From Alkalibacillus almallahensis (GTDB lineage: Bacteria; Bacillota; Bacilli; Bacillales; Alkalibacillaceae), in the NCBI RefSeq assembly GCF_011761495.1, contig NZ_JAASRU010000013.1:1-64000 (forward strand): a DNA stretch of 64,000 nucleotides, written 5' to 3'. The position numbers and the translations under genes are program-made. This document shows positions 31,734 through 45,271 of the stretch, in pieces; position 1 is the first letter of the stretch; the number at the start of each line of letters is the position of its first letter. The notes below the pieces were generated by a model that saw only the letters and a program-made list of their open reading frames with translations, had not been told where the DNA came from and made no database searches.

Positions 31734-31764
31734 TTATCTTTCGAGAGACACTCTCGGAAGATAA
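31734..31764 (+). promoter_or_regulatory. Stable stem-loop in the fusA-tuf spacer
   Basis: TTATCTTTCGAGAG (31734-31747) pairs with CTCTCGGAAGATAA (31751-31764) around an ACA triloop: 14 pairs, one of them G-U. No T tract follows. It lies 51 nt before tuf and could set mRNA processing or stability so that tuf is expressed above fusA. Confidence 0.6.
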
Positions 31765-31815
31765 ACCCACAATATAAATAAATTAATAATTATTTACTTT
31801 AAGGAGGAAATATAA

Positions 31816-33006
31816 ATGGCAAAAGAAAAATTTGACCGCTCCAAATCCCACGTTAACATTGGGACAATTGGTCACGTTGACCACGGAAAAACGACTTTAA
31901 CAGCAGCAATCACGACAGTACTTAACAAACAATCAGGTGCAGGGGACGTAATGGCTTACGATCAGATCGACGGTGCTCCTGAAGAGCAAGAGCGTGGAAT
32001 TACAATTTCAACAGCTCACGTTGAGTACGAAACAGCAAACCGTCACTATGCACACGTTGACTGTCCAGGTCACGCTGACTATGTTAAAAACATGATCACA
32101 GGTGCAGCACAAATGGACGGTGCGATCCTAGTTGTATCAGCAGCTGACGGTCCAATGCCACAAACTCGTGAGCACATCTTACTTTCTCGTCAGGTTGGTG
32201 TACCAGCAATTGTTGTATTCCTTAACAAGTGCGACATGGTAGACGACGAAGAGCTTCTAGAACTAGTAGAAATGGAAGTTCGTGACTTACTAGGCGAATA
32301 TGACTTCCCTGGTGACGACATTCCAGTTGTTAAAGGTTCTGCTCTTATGGCAATCGAAGGTAATGAAGAGTATGAAAATGCTATCATCGAACTAATGGAA
32401 GCTGTTGACAGCTACATTCCAAACCCAGAGCGCGATACTGATAAGCCATTCATGATGCCAGTTGAGGACGTATTCTCAATCACAGGCCGTGGTACAGTTG
32501 CAACAGGCCGTGTTGAGCGTGGTCAGGTATCAGTTGGTGACGATGTTGAAATCATCGGTATGGCTGAAGATTCAAGCAAGACAACAGTTACAGGTGTTGA
32601 AATGTTCCGTAAGCTTCTAGACTATGCTGAAGCTGGTGACAACATTGGCGCGCTACTACGTGGTGTTAGCCGTGAAGAAATCAGCCGTGGCCAAGTACTA
32701 GCTAAGCCTGGTTCAATCACACCACACACTAACTTCAAAGCTGAAGTTTATGTTCTATCAAAAGACGAAGGTGGTCGTCATACACCATTCTTCTCAAACT
32801 ATCGCCCACAGTTCTACTTCCGTACAACAGACGTAACTGGTGTTATCCAGCTACCTGAAGGTGTAGAAATGGTTATGCCTGGCGATAACGTAGAAATGGA
32901 CGTTGAACTTATTTCACCAATCGCGATTGAAGAAGGTACTAAATTCTCAATCCGTGAAGGTGGCCGTACTGTAGGTGCGGGCGTTGTTTCTACAATCGTT
33001 AAGTAA
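31816..33006 (+). CDS. tuf: Elongation factor Tu
   Basis: A 396-residue GTPase delivering aminoacyl-tRNA. G motifs [33 protein letters not shown] and the two beta-barrel domains are complete. AAGGAGG precedes ATG 31816. Acidic substitutions such as [12 protein letters not shown] around residue 180 fit a salt-adapted host. A strong terminator follows. Confidence 0.98.
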   Translation: MAKEKFDRSKSHVNIGTIGHVDHGKTTLTAAITTVLNKQSGAGDVMAYDQIDGAPEEQERGITISTAHVEYETANRHYAHVDCPGHADYVKNMITGAAQMDGAILVVSAADGPMPQTREHILLSRQVGVPAIVVFLNKCDMVDDEELLELVEMEVRDLLGEYDFPGDDIPVVKGSALMAIEGNEEYENAIIELMEAVDSYIPNPERDTDKPFMMPVEDVFSITGRGTVATGRVERGQVSVGDDVEIIGMAEDSSKTTVTGVEMFRKLLDYAEAGDNIGALLRGVSREEISRGQVLAKPGSITPHTNFKAEVYVLSKDEGGRHTPFFSNYRPQFYFRTTDVTGVIQLPEGVEMVMPGDNVEMDVELISPIAIEEGTKFSIREGGRTVGAGVVSTIVK

Positions 33007-33032
33007 TAACGATCGTAAGGATCATAATTAAT

Positions 33033-33063
33033 AAAGCTACCAGCTACGGCTGGTAGCTTTTCT
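33033..33063 (+). terminator. Intrinsic terminator after tuf
   Basis: Perfect 12-bp stem AAAGCTACCAGC (33033-33044) and GCTGGTAGCTTT (33049-33060) with a TACG tetraloop and T tract. Confidence 0.95.
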
Positions 33064-33139
33064 TATGAAAACTATTGGGTAATAAAAGGTAGAGCTTTCA
33101 AAAGTATTTACACAAGAATTCTGAATATTAATCTATGGC

Positions 33140-33370
33140 TTGAACTCAAGGGTTCTACTTTGTATAATGATTTGAGTGGCTGTGATGAGAAATATAGTAT
33201 TTTCCCTTGAATTCTTAAATGATATTTACTATAATCTAAATGTTGCAGTCAAACAAGGCGATGAAGTGGAAGGTTGCCGACACACCCGGCCCCTTTGCCA
33301 TGGCAAGGTGTGGGGAAAATTTCCGCGGAGAATGTCTGTTGAAAAGATAGGCGACAAAGGAGGGAAAGTA
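33140..33370 (+). ncRNA. Promoter and leader of the S10 operon
   Basis: TTGAAC (33140-33145) and TATAAT (33163-33168), spaced 17 nt, start a ~195-nt leader. It contains a strong hairpin formed by CCTTTGCC and GGCAAGG around 33291-33308, flanked by CACACC/GGTGTGG. An L4-responsive S10 leader is expected in this position in Bacilli; the assignment to that class is inferred from position and structure. An open frame across it is leader, not gene. Confidence 0.7.
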
Positions 33371-33679
33371 ATGGCAAACGAAAAGATTCGTATCAGATTA
33401 AAAGCGTATGAACACAAGATTTTAGATCAGTCAGCTGAGAAAATCGTAGACACGGCAAAACGCGCTGGAGCAGAGGTTTCTGGTCCAATTCCATTGCCGA
33501 CAGAACGCTCTATTTATACAATCTTACGTGGTACACATAAGTACAAAGATGCTCGTGAGCAATTTGAGATGCGTACACATAAGCGTTTGATTGACATTTT
33601 GAGCCCAACACCACAAACAGTGGATTCATTGATGCGTTTAGATTTACCATCTGGCGTAGACATTGAAATTAAATTATAA
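33371..33679 (+). CDS. rpsJ: 30S ribosomal protein S10
   Basis: A 102-residue 30S head protein, also NusE in transcription antitermination. It begins [26 protein letters not shown] and has the loop [48 protein letters not shown] precedes ATG 33371. First gene of the S10-spc-alpha cluster. Confidence 0.97.
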   Translation: MANEKIRIRLKAYEHKILDQSAEKIVDTAKRAGAEVSGPIPLPTERSIYTILRGTHKYKDAREQFEMRTHKRLIDILSPTPQTVDSLMRLDLPSGVDIEIKL

Positions 33680-33699
33680 ATTTTTAGGAGGTGTGACGG

Positions 33700-34326
33700 A
33701 TGACGCAAGGAATCTTAGGACGCAAAATCGGTATGACGCAAGTTTTCTCTGAAAACGGTGAACAACTACCGGTCACAGTCGTTCAAGCTGAAGGTAATAC
33801 TGTTCTTCAGAAGAAAACAGAAGAAAATGATGGTTACGAAGCGATCCAAGTTGGTTTCTCAAATGAAAAACCTAATCGCGTTAAGAAAGCGGAGAAAGGT
33901 CATGCTGAGAAAGCAGAAGCTGAACCTAAGCGCTTCGTTAGTGAAATCCGTGACGTTAATCTTGACGATTATGAACAAGGTCAAGTATTGAGCGTTAATA
34001 TGTTTGAAGCTGGACAAATGGTTGATGTCACAGGTACTTCAAAAGGTAAAGGTTTCCAAGGTGCAATCAAGCGCCATAATCAAGGTCGTGGACCTGAAAC
34101 ACACGGTTCTCATTTCCATCGTTCACCAGGTTCAATTGGTGTAATGGACACAGGACGTGTATTCAAAGGAATGAAAGGCCCTGGACAAATGGGTGGAGAA
34201 ACAGTTACAATCCAAAACCTTGAAGTGGTTAAGGTGGACGCTGAAAACGACTTAATCCTTATTAAAGGTAATGTTCCAGGCGCTAAAAAATCTTACGTAA
34301 AAATTTCAAGTGCAGTTAAGGCGTAA
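33700..34326 (+). CDS. rplC: 50S ribosomal protein L3
   Basis: A 208-residue early assembly protein near the peptidyl-transferase centre. It starts [16 protein letters not shown]; the long loop [36 protein letters not shown] reaching the catalytic core is intact. AGGAGGTG precedes ATG 33700. Confidence 0.97.
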   Translation: MTQGILGRKIGMTQVFSENGEQLPVTVVQAEGNTVLQKKTEENDGYEAIQVGFSNEKPNRVKKAEKGHAEKAEAEPKRFVSEIRDVNLDDYEQGQVLSVNMFEAGQMVDVTGTSKGKGFQGAIKRHNQGRGPETHGSHFHRSPGSIGVMDTGRVFKGMKGPGQMGGETVTIQNLEVVKVDAENDLILIKGNVPGAKKSYVKISSAVKA

Positions 34327-34353
34327 CAATAACTAACGAAGGGAGGAAATGTC

Positions 34354-34977
34354 ATGCCTAAAGTAGCACTATATAACCAAGCGGGTTCTCAAGTTGGCGA
34401 CGCTGAACTTGCAGAGAACGTATTTGGTATTGAGCCGAATGAAGTTGTCTTACATGACGCAGTTGTGATGCAACAAGCGAACTTGCGTCAAGGAACTCAT
34501 AAAGTAAAAGGTCGCTCAGAAGTAAGCGGTGGTGGACGTAAACCATGGCGCCAAAAAGGTACTGGTCGTGCACGTCACGGATCAATTCGCTCACCTCAAT
34601 GGGTTGGTGGCGGAACTGCGTTTGGCCCTACGCCACGTAGCTACAGCTACAAGCTACCTAAGAAAGTTCGTCGTTTAGCGCTATTATCAGCGTTAGCTTC
34701 AAAAGTGAAGTCAGACGAAATCTATGTGCTAGATGAATTAAACTTCGAAGCACCGAAAACAAAAGAAGTTGTTACATTGCTAAGCAATCTTAATATCGAT
34801 GGTAAAGCACTAATCGTAACAGCTAATGAAAATGAAAACGTTGCTCTATCAGCTAACAACCTTCAAGGAGTTGAAGTTCTAACAGTTGATGACATTAATG
34901 TTTTAGATTTAATGAAGCATGACGCGCTGCTAATCACGAAAGAAGCAGCTGAACAAGCAGGGGAGGTGCTTTCATAA
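34354..34977 (+). CDS. rplD: 50S ribosomal protein L4
   Basis: A 207-residue exit-tunnel protein and, in S10 operons, a likely autogenous regulator. The tunnel loop [35 protein letters not shown] is present. The stop overlaps the rplW start by one base. Confidence 0.97.
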   Translation: MPKVALYNQAGSQVGDAELAENVFGIEPNEVVLHDAVVMQQANLRQGTHKVKGRSEVSGGGRKPWRQKGTGRARHGSIRSPQWVGGGTAFGPTPRSYSYKLPKKVRRLALLSALASKVKSDEIYVLDELNFEAPKTKEVVTLLSNLNIDGKALIVTANENENVALSANNLQGVEVLTVDDINVLDLMKHDALLITKEAAEQAGEVLS

Positions 34978-35267
34978 TGAAAGAGGCAAGAGATATCATT
35001 AAGCGCCCAATCATTACCGAACACTCTGCGGATTTGATGGCTGAGAAAAAATATACATTTGAAGTATTGAAATCAGCTAACAAAACAGAAATCAAAAATG
35101 CAGTAGAAGAAATTTTCAATGTTAAAGTTGAAAAAGTTAATACCATTAACGTTAAAGGTAAGTTTAGAAGAATGGGTCGTTACGGTGGCTACCGCCCTGA
35201 CCGTAAAAAAGCGATCGTTCAACTCACTGAAGACAGTGAAGAGCTAGACTTCTTTGAAACAGTATAA
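34977..35267 (+). CDS. rplW: 50S ribosomal protein L23
   Basis: A 96-residue tunnel-exit protein that docks trigger factor and SRP. It begins [21 protein letters not shown], with the loop [22 protein letters not shown]. Start overlaps the rplD stop; GGGGAGG lies inside the end of rplD. Confidence 0.97.
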   Translation: MKEARDIIKRPIITEHSADLMAEKKYTFEVLKSANKTEIKNAVEEIFNVKVEKVNTINVKGKFRRMGRYGGYRPDRKKAIVQLTEDSEELDFFETV

Positions 35268-35298
35268 TAAATAATTTACTAAAAGGAGGGAAATCACG

Positions 35299-36138
35299 AT
35301 GGCGATTAAAAAGTATAAACCAACCACAAATGGACGTCGCTTTATGACAACATTAACAAATGAAGAAATCACGACGTCCACGCCGGAAAAATCCTTACTT
35401 GCGCCGCTTAAAAACAAAGCAGGTCGTAACAACCAAGGGAGAATTTCCACTCGTCATCAAGGTGGAGGACATAAGCGTAAGTATCGTATCATCGATTTCA
35501 AGCGTGACAAAGATGGTATACCAGGACACGTTGCTACAATCGAATACGATCCGAACCGTTCAGCAAACATTGCACTAATCCATTATGCTGATGGTGAAAA
35601 ACGCTATATCCTAGCACCTAGAGGTCTAAAAGTAGGCCGAGAAATTCAATCAGGTGAGCAAGCAGATATTAAAACAGGTAATGCATTACCTCTAAAAGAT
35701 ATTCCAGTCGGTACTACAGTTCATAATGTTGAACTTAAACCAGGTCACGGTGGCCAATTAGTTCGTTCAGCAGGTGCACAAGCTCAAGTGCTTGGACGTG
35801 AAGAGAAATATGTACTTGTTCGTTTAGCGTCTGGTGAAACTCGCCGTATCCTAGGTACTTGCCGTGCAACAATCGGTCAAGTTGGTAACAACGAACATGA
35901 ACTAGTCAGAGTCGGTAAAGCTGGTCGTAGTCGTTGGAAAGGCGTTCGCCCTACAGTACGCGGTTCTGTTATGAACCCTAGTGATCACCCACACGGTGGT
36001 GGTGAAGGACGCGCACCAATCGGTATGCCTTCTCCAGTTACACCATGGGGCAAACCAACACTTGGTTACAAAACGCGTAAACGTAATAAAGACTCAGACA
36101 AATATATTGTCCGTCGTCGCAAGAAGAAGAAGAAATAA
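35299..36138 (+). CDS. rplB: 50S ribosomal protein L2
   Basis: A 279-residue protein needed for subunit joining and peptidyl transfer. The peptidyl-transferase-proximal loop [19 protein letters not shown] with the key His is present, ending in a basic KKKKK tail. AAGGAGGG precedes ATG 35299. Confidence 0.98.
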   Translation: MAIKKYKPTTNGRRFMTTLTNEEITTSTPEKSLLAPLKNKAGRNNQGRISTRHQGGGHKRKYRIIDFKRDKDGIPGHVATIEYDPNRSANIALIHYADGEKRYILAPRGLKVGREIQSGEQADIKTGNALPLKDIPVGTTVHNVELKPGHGGQLVRSAGAQAQVLGREEKYVLVRLASGETRRILGTCRATIGQVGNNEHELVRVGKAGRSRWKGVRPTVRGSVMNPSDHPHGGGEGRAPIGMPSPVTPWGKPTLGYKTRKRNKDSDKYIVRRRKKKKK

Positions 36139-36183
36139 TGCTGCTAAGCAACATGTTGCTTAAACATGAAGGGAGGCTTATTA

Positions 36184-36462
36184 ATGGGTCGTAGTTTGAA
36201 AAAAGGACCTTTCGCAGACGATCATCTGATGAAAAAAGTCGAGAAATTAAATGAATCAAACGATAAACAAGTTATTAAGACTTGGTCACGTCGTTCTACC
36301 ATTTTCCCACAGTTCGTAGGACACACATTCGCTGTTTACGACGGTCGTAAACATGTCCCTGTTTATGTGACTGAAGACATGGTCGGTCATAAATTAGGTG
36401 AATTTGCGCCAACACGAACGTTTAAAGGTCACGCAGGTGACGATAAGAAAACAAAACGCTAG
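36184..36462 (+). CDS. rpsS: 30S ribosomal protein S19
   Basis: A 92-residue protein forming the head with S13. It begins [23 protein letters not shown] and includes [51 protein letters not shown] 36184 follows GGGAGG; an in-frame upstream extension is rejected on homology. Confidence 0.97.
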   Translation: MGRSLKKGPFADDHLMKKVEKLNESNDKQVIKTWSRRSTIFPQFVGHTFAVYDGRKHVPVYVTEDMVGHKLGEFAPTRTFKGHAGDDKKTKR

Positions 36463-36478
36463 ATGAGAGGAGGTTTGC

Positions 36479-36826
36479 ATGATGCAACAAGCTAAAGCTG
36501 TAGCTAAAACGGTTCGTATCGCTCCTCGTAAGGCTCGTTTAGTTATCGATTTAATTCGAGGAAAAGATGTAGGCGAAGCTATCGCAACACTTAAGCACAC
36601 AAACCGTGCAGCGACACCAGACATTGAAAAAGTATTAAACTCTGCTATCGCAAACGCAGAACACAATTATGAATTAGATGTTGATAACTTAGTTGTTTCT
36701 GAAGCATACGTTAATGAAGGCGTAACACTTAAACGTTTCCGCCCACGTGCACAAGGCCGTGCAACTGCTATTAACAAGCGCACAAGCCACATTACAGTCG
36801 TGGTATCAGAAAAGAAGGAGGGATAA
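36479..36826 (+). CDS. rplV: 50S ribosomal protein L22
   Basis: A 115-residue tunnel-wall protein. Family blocks are [19 protein letters not shown] and [23 protein letters not shown] (the beta-hairpin associated with macrolide effects). Two adjacent ATG codons (36479, 36482) are possible; GAGAGGAGG lies upstream. Confidence 0.97.
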   Translation: MMQQAKAVAKTVRIAPRKARLVIDLIRGKDVGEAIATLKHTNRAATPDIEKVLNSAIANAEHNYELDVDNLVVSEAYVNEGVTLKRFRPRAQGRATAINKRTSHITVVVSEKKEG

Positions 36827-36829
36827 ATA

Positions 36830-37471
36830 GTGGGTCAAAAAATTAACCCGAAAGGTCTTCGTGTCGGTATCATTCGTGACTGGGAGTCAAAATGGTACGC
36901 TGAGCAAGAATACGCAGATCTTTTACATGAAGACATTAAAATTCGTGAATATATTACAGAGCGCTTAAAAGACTCAAGCGTTTCACAAGTTGATATTGAA
37001 CGCGCTGCAAACCGTGTTAACATTTCTGTTCATACTGCTAAGCCAGGGATGGTCATTGGTAAAGGTGGTTCAGAAGTTGAAAACCTACGTAATGAACTAA
37101 ACCATTTAACTGGTAAACGTGTTCATATCAACATTGTAGAAGTTAAGAAACCTGAACTTGATGCAACATTAGTTGCTGAAAATATTGCACGTCAGTTAGA
37201 GAATCGTGTTTCTTTCCGTCGTGTACAAAAACAAGCTATTCAACGCGCTATGCGTTCAGGAGCTAAAGGTGTTAAAACACAAGTTTCTGGTCGTCTAGGC
37301 GGAGCGGATATGGCTCGTATCGAACAATATAGCGAAGGAACTGTTCCACTTCACACTCTTCGTGCAGACATCGATTACGGTAATGCAGAAGCTGACACTA
37401 CTTACGGTAAGTTAGGTGTTAAAGTGTGGATCTATCGTGGTGAAGTCCTTCCAACAAAAAATGATGGATAA
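36830..37471 (+). CDS. rpsC: 30S ribosomal protein S3
   Basis: A 213-residue mRNA-entry protein. The KH domain [18 protein letters not shown] is near residue 73 and the C-terminal [31 protein letters not shown] is complete. GTG 36830 follows AAGGAGGG, 4 nt after rplV. Confidence 0.97.
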   Translation: MGQKINPKGLRVGIIRDWESKWYAEQEYADLLHEDIKIREYITERLKDSSVSQVDIERAANRVNISVHTAKPGMVIGKGGSEVENLRNELNHLTGKRVHINIVEVKKPELDATLVAENIARQLENRVSFRRVQKQAIQRAMRSGAKGVKTQVSGRLGGADMARIEQYSEGTVPLHTLRADIDYGNAEADTTYGKLGVKVWIYRGEVLPTKNDG

Positions 37472-37489
37472 GGAAGGAGGATCAGCAAT

Positions 37490-38117
<628 letters not shown>

Positions 38118-38136
38118 TTGAGAGGAGGTTACCTCG

Positions 38137-38400
38137 ATGGCTGATCGTAATTCTCGTAAGGTCTATAGTGGTCGTGTTGTTTCTGACAAAATGGATAAAA
38201 CAATCACGGTTTTAGTTGAGACTTATAAGTTCCACCCACTATACGGCAAACGTGTTAAATATTCTAAGAAATTCAAAACACATGACGAAAACAACCAAGC
38301 TAAGAAAGGCGACGTCGTTCGTATTATGGAAACACGTCCTTTATCAGCTAGCAAACGTTTCCGTCTAGTAGATATCGTAGAAGAAGCTGTTGTTATTTAA
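38137..38400 (+). CDS. rpsQ: 30S ribosomal protein S17
   Basis: An 87-residue early-binding 30S protein. Family blocks are [40 protein letters not shown] and [26 protein letters not shown] precedes ATG 38137. Confidence 0.97.
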   Translation: MADRNSRKVYSGRVVSDKMDKTITVLVETYKFHPLYGKRVKYSKKFKTHDENNQAKKGDVVRIMETRPLSASKRFRLVDIVEEAVVI

Positions 38401-38442
38401 TAAAGTTCACTCGGAGTATTTCCGAAGGGAGGTAGCAATTGT

Positions 38443-38811
38443 ATGATCCAAGAAGAAAGTACTTTAAAAGTAGCTGATAACTCTGGTGCCCGTGAAGTAC
38501 AAACGATCAAAGTACTAGGTGGTTCAGGACGTAAAACAGCGAATATTGGTGATGTTGTCGTTTGCACAGTGAAACAAGCAACACCAGGAGGCGTTGTTAA
38601 AAAAAGCGAAGTCGTAAGAGCTGTTATTGTTCGTTCTAAGAGAGGCGTACGTCGTAAAGACGGTTCATATATTCGTTTTGATGAAAACGCTGCTGTTATC
38701 GTACGTGACGATAAAAGCCCACGCGGAACACGTATCTTCGGACCTGTTGCACGTGAACTACGTGAAAACAAATTCATGAAGATCGTTTCCCTAGCGCCAG
38801 AAGTTTTATAA
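38443..38811 (+). CDS. rplN: 50S ribosomal protein L14
   Basis: A 122-residue protein at the subunit interface. It begins [30 protein letters not shown] and has the block [44 protein letters not shown] precedes ATG 38443. Confidence 0.97.
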   Translation: MIQEESTLKVADNSGAREVQTIKVLGGSGRKTANIGDVVVCTVKQATPGGVVKKSEVVRAVIVRSKRGVRRKDGSYIRFDENAAVIVRDDKSPRGTRIFGPVARELRENKFMKIVSLAPEVL

Positions 38812-38849
38812 TAGAGAAAATAAAGCCTTGTTAAGGAGGTGCACGATTC

Positions 38850-39161
38850 ATGCATGTAAAAAAAGGCGACAAAGTTAAAGTCATTTCCGGTAAAGACAAA
38901 GGAAAAGAAGGCACTGTTTTAGAATCATTTCCTAAGAAGGAACGCGTTGTGGTAGAAGGTGTTAACTACATGAAGAAACACTCTCAACCATCTCAAGAAA
39001 ATCCACAGGGCGGAATTTTAAACCAAGAAGCGCCAATTCATGTTTCTAATGTGATGCCTGTCGACCCGAACACAAATGAACCAACCCGTGTTGGCCATGA
39101 AGTACGTGACGGTAAGAAAGTTCGCATCGCAAAGAAATCTGGTGAACCTTTAGATAAATAG
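38850..39161 (+). CDS. rplX: 50S ribosomal protein L24
   Basis: A 103-residue assembly initiator with an N-terminal KOW motif ([21 protein letters not shown]). The remainder includes [31 protein letters not shown] precedes ATG 38850. Confidence 0.97.
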   Translation: MHVKKGDKVKVISGKDKGKEGTVLESFPKKERVVVEGVNYMKKHSQPSQENPQGGILNQEAPIHVSNVMPVDPNTNEPTRVGHEVRDGKKVRIAKKSGEPLDK

Positions 39162-39187
39162 TTTTGTGAGGAAAGGAGGTCTACTTG

Positions 39188-39727
39188 ATGAACGCACTTA
39201 AAAAGCAGTACAAAGAAGAAGTTGTACCTAGTTTGATGAATAAATTTGAATATGATTCAGTTATGCAAGCACCTGAAATTGAAAAGATTGTGATCAACAT
39301 GGGTGTTGGCGATGCTGTTCAGAATTCAAAAGCGTTAGATAACGCTGTAGAAGAATTAGAATTAATTTCCGGTCAGAAACCGGTGATTACAAAAGCGAAG
39401 AAATCTATTGCTGGATTCCGTCTTCGTCAAGGTAATCCAATCGGAGCTAAAGTAACACTACGTGGTGAGCGTATGTACGAGTTCCTTCATAAGCTTATTG
39501 CTGTTTCACTACCACGTGTACGTGACTTCCGTGGTATCTCAAGCAAAGCATTTGATGGACGCGGTAACTACACACTAGGTGTTAAAGAACAGTTGATTTT
39601 CCCGGAAATTAATTACGATAAAGTTAACAAAGTACGCGGTATGGATATCGTAATTGTTACAACTGCTGACTCGGATGAAGAATCTCGTGAATTGCTTTCA
39701 CAATTCGGAATGCCTTTCAGACAGTAA
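39188..39727 (+). CDS. rplE: 50S ribosomal protein L5
   Basis: A 179-residue 5S rRNA-binding protein of the central protuberance. Blocks include [45 protein letters not shown] and [15 protein letters not shown] 39188 is preferred to the adjacent TTG 39185; AAAGGAGG lies upstream. Confidence 0.97.
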   Translation: MNALKKQYKEEVVPSLMNKFEYDSVMQAPEIEKIVINMGVGDAVQNSKALDNAVEELELISGQKPVITKAKKSIAGFRLRQGNPIGAKVTLRGERMYEFLHKLIAVSLPRVRDFRGISSKAFDGRGNYTLGVKEQLIFPEINYDKVNKVRGMDIVIVTTADSDEESRELLSQFGMPFRQ

Positions 39728-39937
<210 letters not shown>

Positions 39938-39966
39938 GCCCAGAGTCGGGAAGGAGGTAATCAGAA

Positions 39967-40365
39967 ATGGCAATGACAGATCCAATTGCAGATCTATTAA
40001 CACGAATTCGTAACGCCAATATGGCACGTCACGATCAATTAGAAGTACCATCTTCTAACTTGAAAAAAGAAATCGTTGATATTCTAAAGCGTGAAGGTTT
40101 CATCCGTGACTACGAATTCATTGAAGATAATAAACAAGGCGTTCTACGTCTATTCTTAAAATACAGTGCTGATAGCGAGCGTGTTATTACAGGAATTAAG
40201 AAAATCAGTAAGCCAGGCCTGCGTGTTTATGTGAGATCAGATGAGGTTCCACGTGTTCTTAACGGGTTAGGTATCGCTGTTGTTTCAACATCCCACGGTG
40301 TATTAACGGATAAAGAAGCTCGTCAAAAAGCGGTAGGCGGCGAAGTGCTAGCTTACGTTTGGTAA
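39967..40365 (+). CDS. rpsH: 30S ribosomal protein S8
   Basis: A 132-residue central-domain protein of 16S rRNA and, in E. coli, the spc operon repressor. It begins [28 protein letters not shown] and ends with [35 protein letters not shown] precedes the start. Confidence 0.97.
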   Translation: MAMTDPIADLLTRIRNANMARHDQLEVPSSNLKKEIVDILKREGFIRDYEFIEDNKQGVLRLFLKYSADSERVITGIKKISKPGLRVYVRSDEVPRVLNGLGIAVVSTSHGVLTDKEARQKAVGGEVLAYVW

Positions 40366-40395
40366 TCACTAATGAACAGTCAGGAGGTGTAATGA

Positions 40396-40932
40396 ATGTC
40401 ACGTGTAGGTTTAAAACCAATTGAAATCCCAAATGATGTTGAGGTAAGTGTTGATGGTAACGTTGTGACAGTGAAGGGTTCTAAAGGCGAACTATCACGC
40501 ACGATCCATCAAGACATGGACGTTAAAATTGATGGTCAAGAGTTAACAGTCGTACGCCCAAGTGAAAAACAAGCACACCGAGCAATCCACGGTACTACTC
40601 GTAGTAATATTGCTAACATGATTGAAGGTGTTTCTAAAGGTTTCGAAAAAGCTTTAGAAATTTATGGTGTTGGTTACCGTGCGCAAATGCAAGGTGAAAA
40701 GCTTGTCGTAAACGCTGGTTACTCTCATCCAGTTGAAATCGACCCGATCGAAGGTGTCGATATCGAATGTCCTACGAATACACGTATTGTAATCAAAGGA
40801 ATCGATAAAGAAAGAGTCGGTGCGGCAGCAGCTAACATTCGTTCTATTCGTACACCTGAACCTTACAAAGGTAAAGGTCTTCGTTATGAAAATGAACATG
40901 TACGCACTAAAGAAGGTAAGAGTGCTAAATAA
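40396..40932 (+). CDS. rplF: 50S ribosomal protein L6
   Basis: A 178-residue protein near the sarcin-ricin loop, built of two related domains. It begins [22 protein letters not shown] and ends with the signature [33 protein letters not shown] precedes ATG 40396. Confidence 0.97.
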   Translation: MSRVGLKPIEIPNDVEVSVDGNVVTVKGSKGELSRTIHQDMDVKIDGQELTVVRPSEKQAHRAIHGTTRSNIANMIEGVSKGFEKALEIYGVGYRAQMQGEKLVVNAGYSHPVEIDPIEGVDIECPTNTRIVIKGIDKERVGAAAANIRSIRTPEPYKGKGLRYENEHVRTKEGKSAK

Positions 40933-40964
40933 TTTCCGTTAAGAGACAGAAAGGAGTGACCTAG

Positions 40965-41327
40965 ATGATTACGAAGCAAGATAAGAACGCTGCTCGTAAA
41001 AAGCGTCATACCCGTGTTCGTCGCGATTTAGTCGGTACATCTGAGCGTCCACGCTTAAATGTTTACCGTTCAAATAAACACATCTATGCACAACTAATTG
41101 ATGACTTTGCTGGAGTAACAGTTGCAAGTGCTTCTACAGTTGATCAAGAATTCAACGGAGAAGCAACTGGAAATGTTGAAGCTGCAAAACAAGTCGGTGA
41201 ATTAGTCGCTAAACGTGCAACAGATAAAGGTTATCAATCCGTTGTTTTCGATCGTGGTGGTTACTTATACCATGGCCGAGTAGCAGCATTAGCTGATGCT
41301 GCACGCGAAACAGGATTAGAATTTTAA
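40965..41327 (+). CDS. rplR: 50S ribosomal protein L18
   Basis: A 120-residue 5S rRNA-binding protein. Blocks are [37 protein letters not shown] and [32 protein letters not shown] precedes ATG 40965. Confidence 0.97.
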   Translation: MITKQDKNAARKKRHTRVRRDLVGTSERPRLNVYRSNKHIYAQLIDDFAGVTVASASTVDQEFNGEATGNVEAAKQVGELVAKRATDKGYQSVVFDRGGYLYHGRVAALADAARETGLEF

Positions 41328-41351
41328 TTAAGTTATAAAGGAGGGAAAAGC

Positions 41352-41855
41352 ATGCATACACAAATCGATCCAAGTAAGCTTGATATTGAAGAACGTGTCG
41401 TTACGGTTAATCGTGTCGCAAAAGTTGTGAAGGGTGGTCGCCGTTTCCGTTTCACAGCACTTGTTGTTGTCGGTGACAAAAATGGTCACGTTGGTTTCGG
41501 TACTGGTAAAGCGAACGAAGTACCAGAAGCTATTCGTAAAGCGATCGAAGAAGGTAAACGTAATTTAGTACGTGTACCGATTGTTAATACAACAATTCCT
41601 CACCAAATTCATGGTCAATTTGGTTCAGGTAACATCTTACTAAAACCGGCTTCTGAAGGTACAGGAGTTATTGCAGGTGGCCCAGTTCGTGCGGTGTTAG
41701 AATTAGCAGGTGTGCACGACATCCTATCGAAATCACTAGGATCTAACACACCGATTAACATGGTGCGTGCGACAATTCGAGGTTTAAGCGAACTTAAAAC
41801 AGCAGAGGAAGTTGCGAGACTACGCGGCAAATCTGTTGAGGAACTGAAAGGATAA
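41352..41855 (+). CDS. rpsE: 30S ribosomal protein S5
   Basis: A 167-residue fidelity and mRNA-helicase-site protein. The dsRNA-binding fold has [29 protein letters not shown]; the spectinomycin loop ([11 protein letters not shown]) is of normal sequence. GGAGGG precedes ATG 41352. Confidence 0.97.
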   Translation: MHTQIDPSKLDIEERVVTVNRVAKVVKGGRRFRFTALVVVGDKNGHVGFGTGKANEVPEAIRKAIEEGKRNLVRVPIVNTTIPHQIHGQFGSGNILLKPASEGTGVIAGGPVRAVLELAGVHDILSKSLGSNTPINMVRATIRGLSELKTAEEVARLRGKSVEELKG

Positions 41856-41867
41856 GGAGGGATAAAC

Positions 41868-42050
41868 ATGGCTAACAAATTAGAAATTACCCTCACACGT
41901 AGTGTAATTGGCCGTAAGCAAGACCAGCGCGACACGGTTAAAGCACTAGGTCTTAATAAAATCAGACAATCAGTCGTTCATGACGATACAGAAGCGATTC
42001 GTGGCATGATCAACAAAGTATCCCACTTAGTTGAGGTAAAAGAAGCGTAA
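41868..42050 (+). CDS. rpmD: 50S ribosomal protein L30
   Basis: A 60-residue protein starting [31 protein letters not shown] and ending [10 protein letters not shown], the usual length. AAGGAGGG precedes ATG 41868, 12 nt after rpsE. Confidence 0.96.
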   Translation: MANKLEITLTRSVIGRKQDQRDTVKALGLNKIRQSVVHDDTEAIRGMINKVSHLVEVKEA

Positions 42051-42084
42051 GTAACGATTAACGTAAAGAGGAGGTGCTCGACGA

Positions 42085-42525
42085 ATGAAACTTCATGAGT
42101 TAAAAGGAGCTGAAGGCTCTCGTAAAAAACGTAATCGTGTAGGTCGCGGAATGGCTACTGGTAACGGCAAAACATCAGGTCGTGGCCATAAAGGTCAAAA
42201 AGCGCGTTCTGGCGGTAACATCGGTCCAGGTTTCGAAGGTGGGCAAATGCCTATTTACCAACGCCTTCCGAAGCGTGGTTTCACAAACATTAACCGTAAA
42301 GAATATACGATTGTAAACTTAGAAACTCTTAATCGTTTCGATGAAGGAACGGAAGTAACACCAGAACTTCTTCTAGAAACTGGTGCTATCAGCAAAGTTA
42401 AAGCAGGCGTTAAGATCCTAGGCGACGGAAGTCTAGATAAAAAATTGACTGTAAAAGCTGATAAGTTCTCTGCTTCAGCGAAAGAAGCAATTGAAGCGGC
42501 AGGCGGTCAAACTGAGGTGATTTAA
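42085..42525 (+). CDS. rplO: 50S ribosomal protein L15
   Basis: A 146-residue late-assembly protein with the Gly/Arg-rich N-terminal extension [31 protein letters not shown]. The stop codon overlaps the secY start by one base, coupling it to translocase synthesis. Confidence 0.97.
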   Translation: MKLHELKGAEGSRKKRNRVGRGMATGNGKTSGRGHKGQKARSGGNIGPGFEGGQMPIYQRLPKRGFTNINRKEYTIVNLETLNRFDEGTEVTPELLLETGAISKVKAGVKILGDGSLDKKLTVKADKFSASAKEAIEAAGGQTEVI

Positions 42526-43817
42526 TGTTCCGCACATTTTCCAATTTGTTTCGCGTGGCCGACATTAGACAAAAAATCCTGTTCACGCTTGCCATTTTAA
42601 TTGTATTTCGACTAGGAACATTCATCCCTGTTCCGTTCACTGATAGTGATGCTCTTACAATGATGAATGAAACCAATAGCTTTGGGTTTATTGATACATT
42701 CGGAGGAGGCGCATTAAGTCAGTTTTCGATCTTTGCGATGAACATCTTCCCATACATCACAGCTGCGATTATCATGCAGTTGTTACAAATGGATGTTGTT
42801 CCAAAGTTTACTGAATGGCGTAAACAAGGTGAAATGGGACGTCGTAAATTAGCACAATTTACACGTTATTTCACAGTGGTTTTAGCATTTCTCCAAGGTA
42901 TCGGAATGTCAATTGGATTCAACCAGATGACAGATGGTGCATTAATAAGTAATCCAGGGATTGTGACTTACTTAACGATTGCCATTGTTCTAACTGGTGG
43001 AACGACTTTCTTGATGTGGCTTGGTGAACAAATCACTGAATTTGGTGTCGGTAACGGAATTTCAATTATCATTTTTGCAGGTATTGTGGCCGGACTACCA
43101 AATGGTGTGAACCAGCTTTATGAAACTTATATTTCAGGTGCTGGTGATCAACTGTTCATTAACTTGGCTGTAATAGGAATTATAGGTCTTGTTGTTATTG
43201 CTGTTATCGTAGGCGTTATCTTTATTCAACAAGCATTACGTAAGATTCCGATTCAGTATGCAAAAAGAACTGTTAACCGTTCTCCAGTTGGAGGACAGTC
43301 AACTCACTTACCATTAAAGGTAAATGCAGCAGGCGTTATTCCGATCATTTTTGCAATTGCGTTTATTATGGCACCTCGGACAATAGCCCAATTCTTTGAA
43401 GGTAACGAATTTGCACAGACAATGGCTTGGGTATTTGATTACACTGAGCCGGTAGGAATGGTCATCTACTTTGGCTTAATTATTGCGTTCACGTATTTCT
43501 ATACATTCGTTCAAGTTAATCCTGAGCAAATGGCTGAGAACTTACAGAAGCAAGGTGGATATGTACCAGGTATTCGACCAGGTAAGAATACTGAGACGTA
43601 TTTAACCCGTGTCATGTATCGTTTAACATTTGTAGGCGCGCTATTCTTAGCTGTTGTTGCGATCTTCCCGATTATGTTAGGAAGTATTGCTGACTTACCT
43701 ACATCTGTTCAAATTGGCGGTACGAGTCTTCTAATCGTTGTCGGTGTTGCATTAAATACAATGAAACAATTAGAAAGCCAATTAGTAAAACGTCATTATC
43801 GCGGCTTTATTAAATAG
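42525..43817 (+). CDS. secY: Preprotein translocase channel subunit SecY
   Basis: A 430-residue inner-membrane channel with ten transmembrane helices. The plug region FGGGALSQFSIFAMNIFPYITAAIIMQLL, the loop QYAKRT near residue 244 and the C-terminal loop RPGKNTETYL are visible. GAGGTGATTTA within the end of rplO supplies the ribosome site. Partner SecE is encoded at 16269-16436. Confidence 0.97.
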   Translation: MFRTFSNLFRVADIRQKILFTLAILIVFRLGTFIPVPFTDSDALTMMNETNSFGFIDTFGGGALSQFSIFAMNIFPYITAAIIMQLLQMDVVPKFTEWRKQGEMGRRKLAQFTRYFTVVLAFLQGIGMSIGFNQMTDGALISNPGIVTYLTIAIVLTGGTTFLMWLGEQITEFGVGNGISIIIFAGIVAGLPNGVNQLYETYISGAGDQLFINLAVIGIIGLVVIAVIVGVIFIQQALRKIPIQYAKRTVNRSPVGGQSTHLPLKVNAAGVIPIIFAIAFIMAPRTIAQFFEGNEFAQTMAWVFDYTEPVGMVIYFGLIIAFTYFYTFVQVNPEQMAENLQKQGGYVPGIRPGKNTETYLTRVMYRLTFVGALFLAVVAIFPIMLGSIADLPTSVQIGGTSLLIVVGVALNTMKQLESQLVKRHYRGFIK

Positions 43818-43831
43818 TCGCTCTGATGTAA

Positions 43832-45255
<1,424 letters not shown>

Positions 45256-45271
45256 GTGAAGGTGATGACGG

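Noticed and set aside
33176-33370. N-terminal extension of rpsJ
   Set aside because: It translates the leader and its hairpin; S10 homologues begin at [16 protein letters not shown] and the ribosome site is at 33357-33365.
38397-38855. 152-codon - strand frame across rplN
   Set aside because: Mirror of rplN coding bias; no domain recognised.
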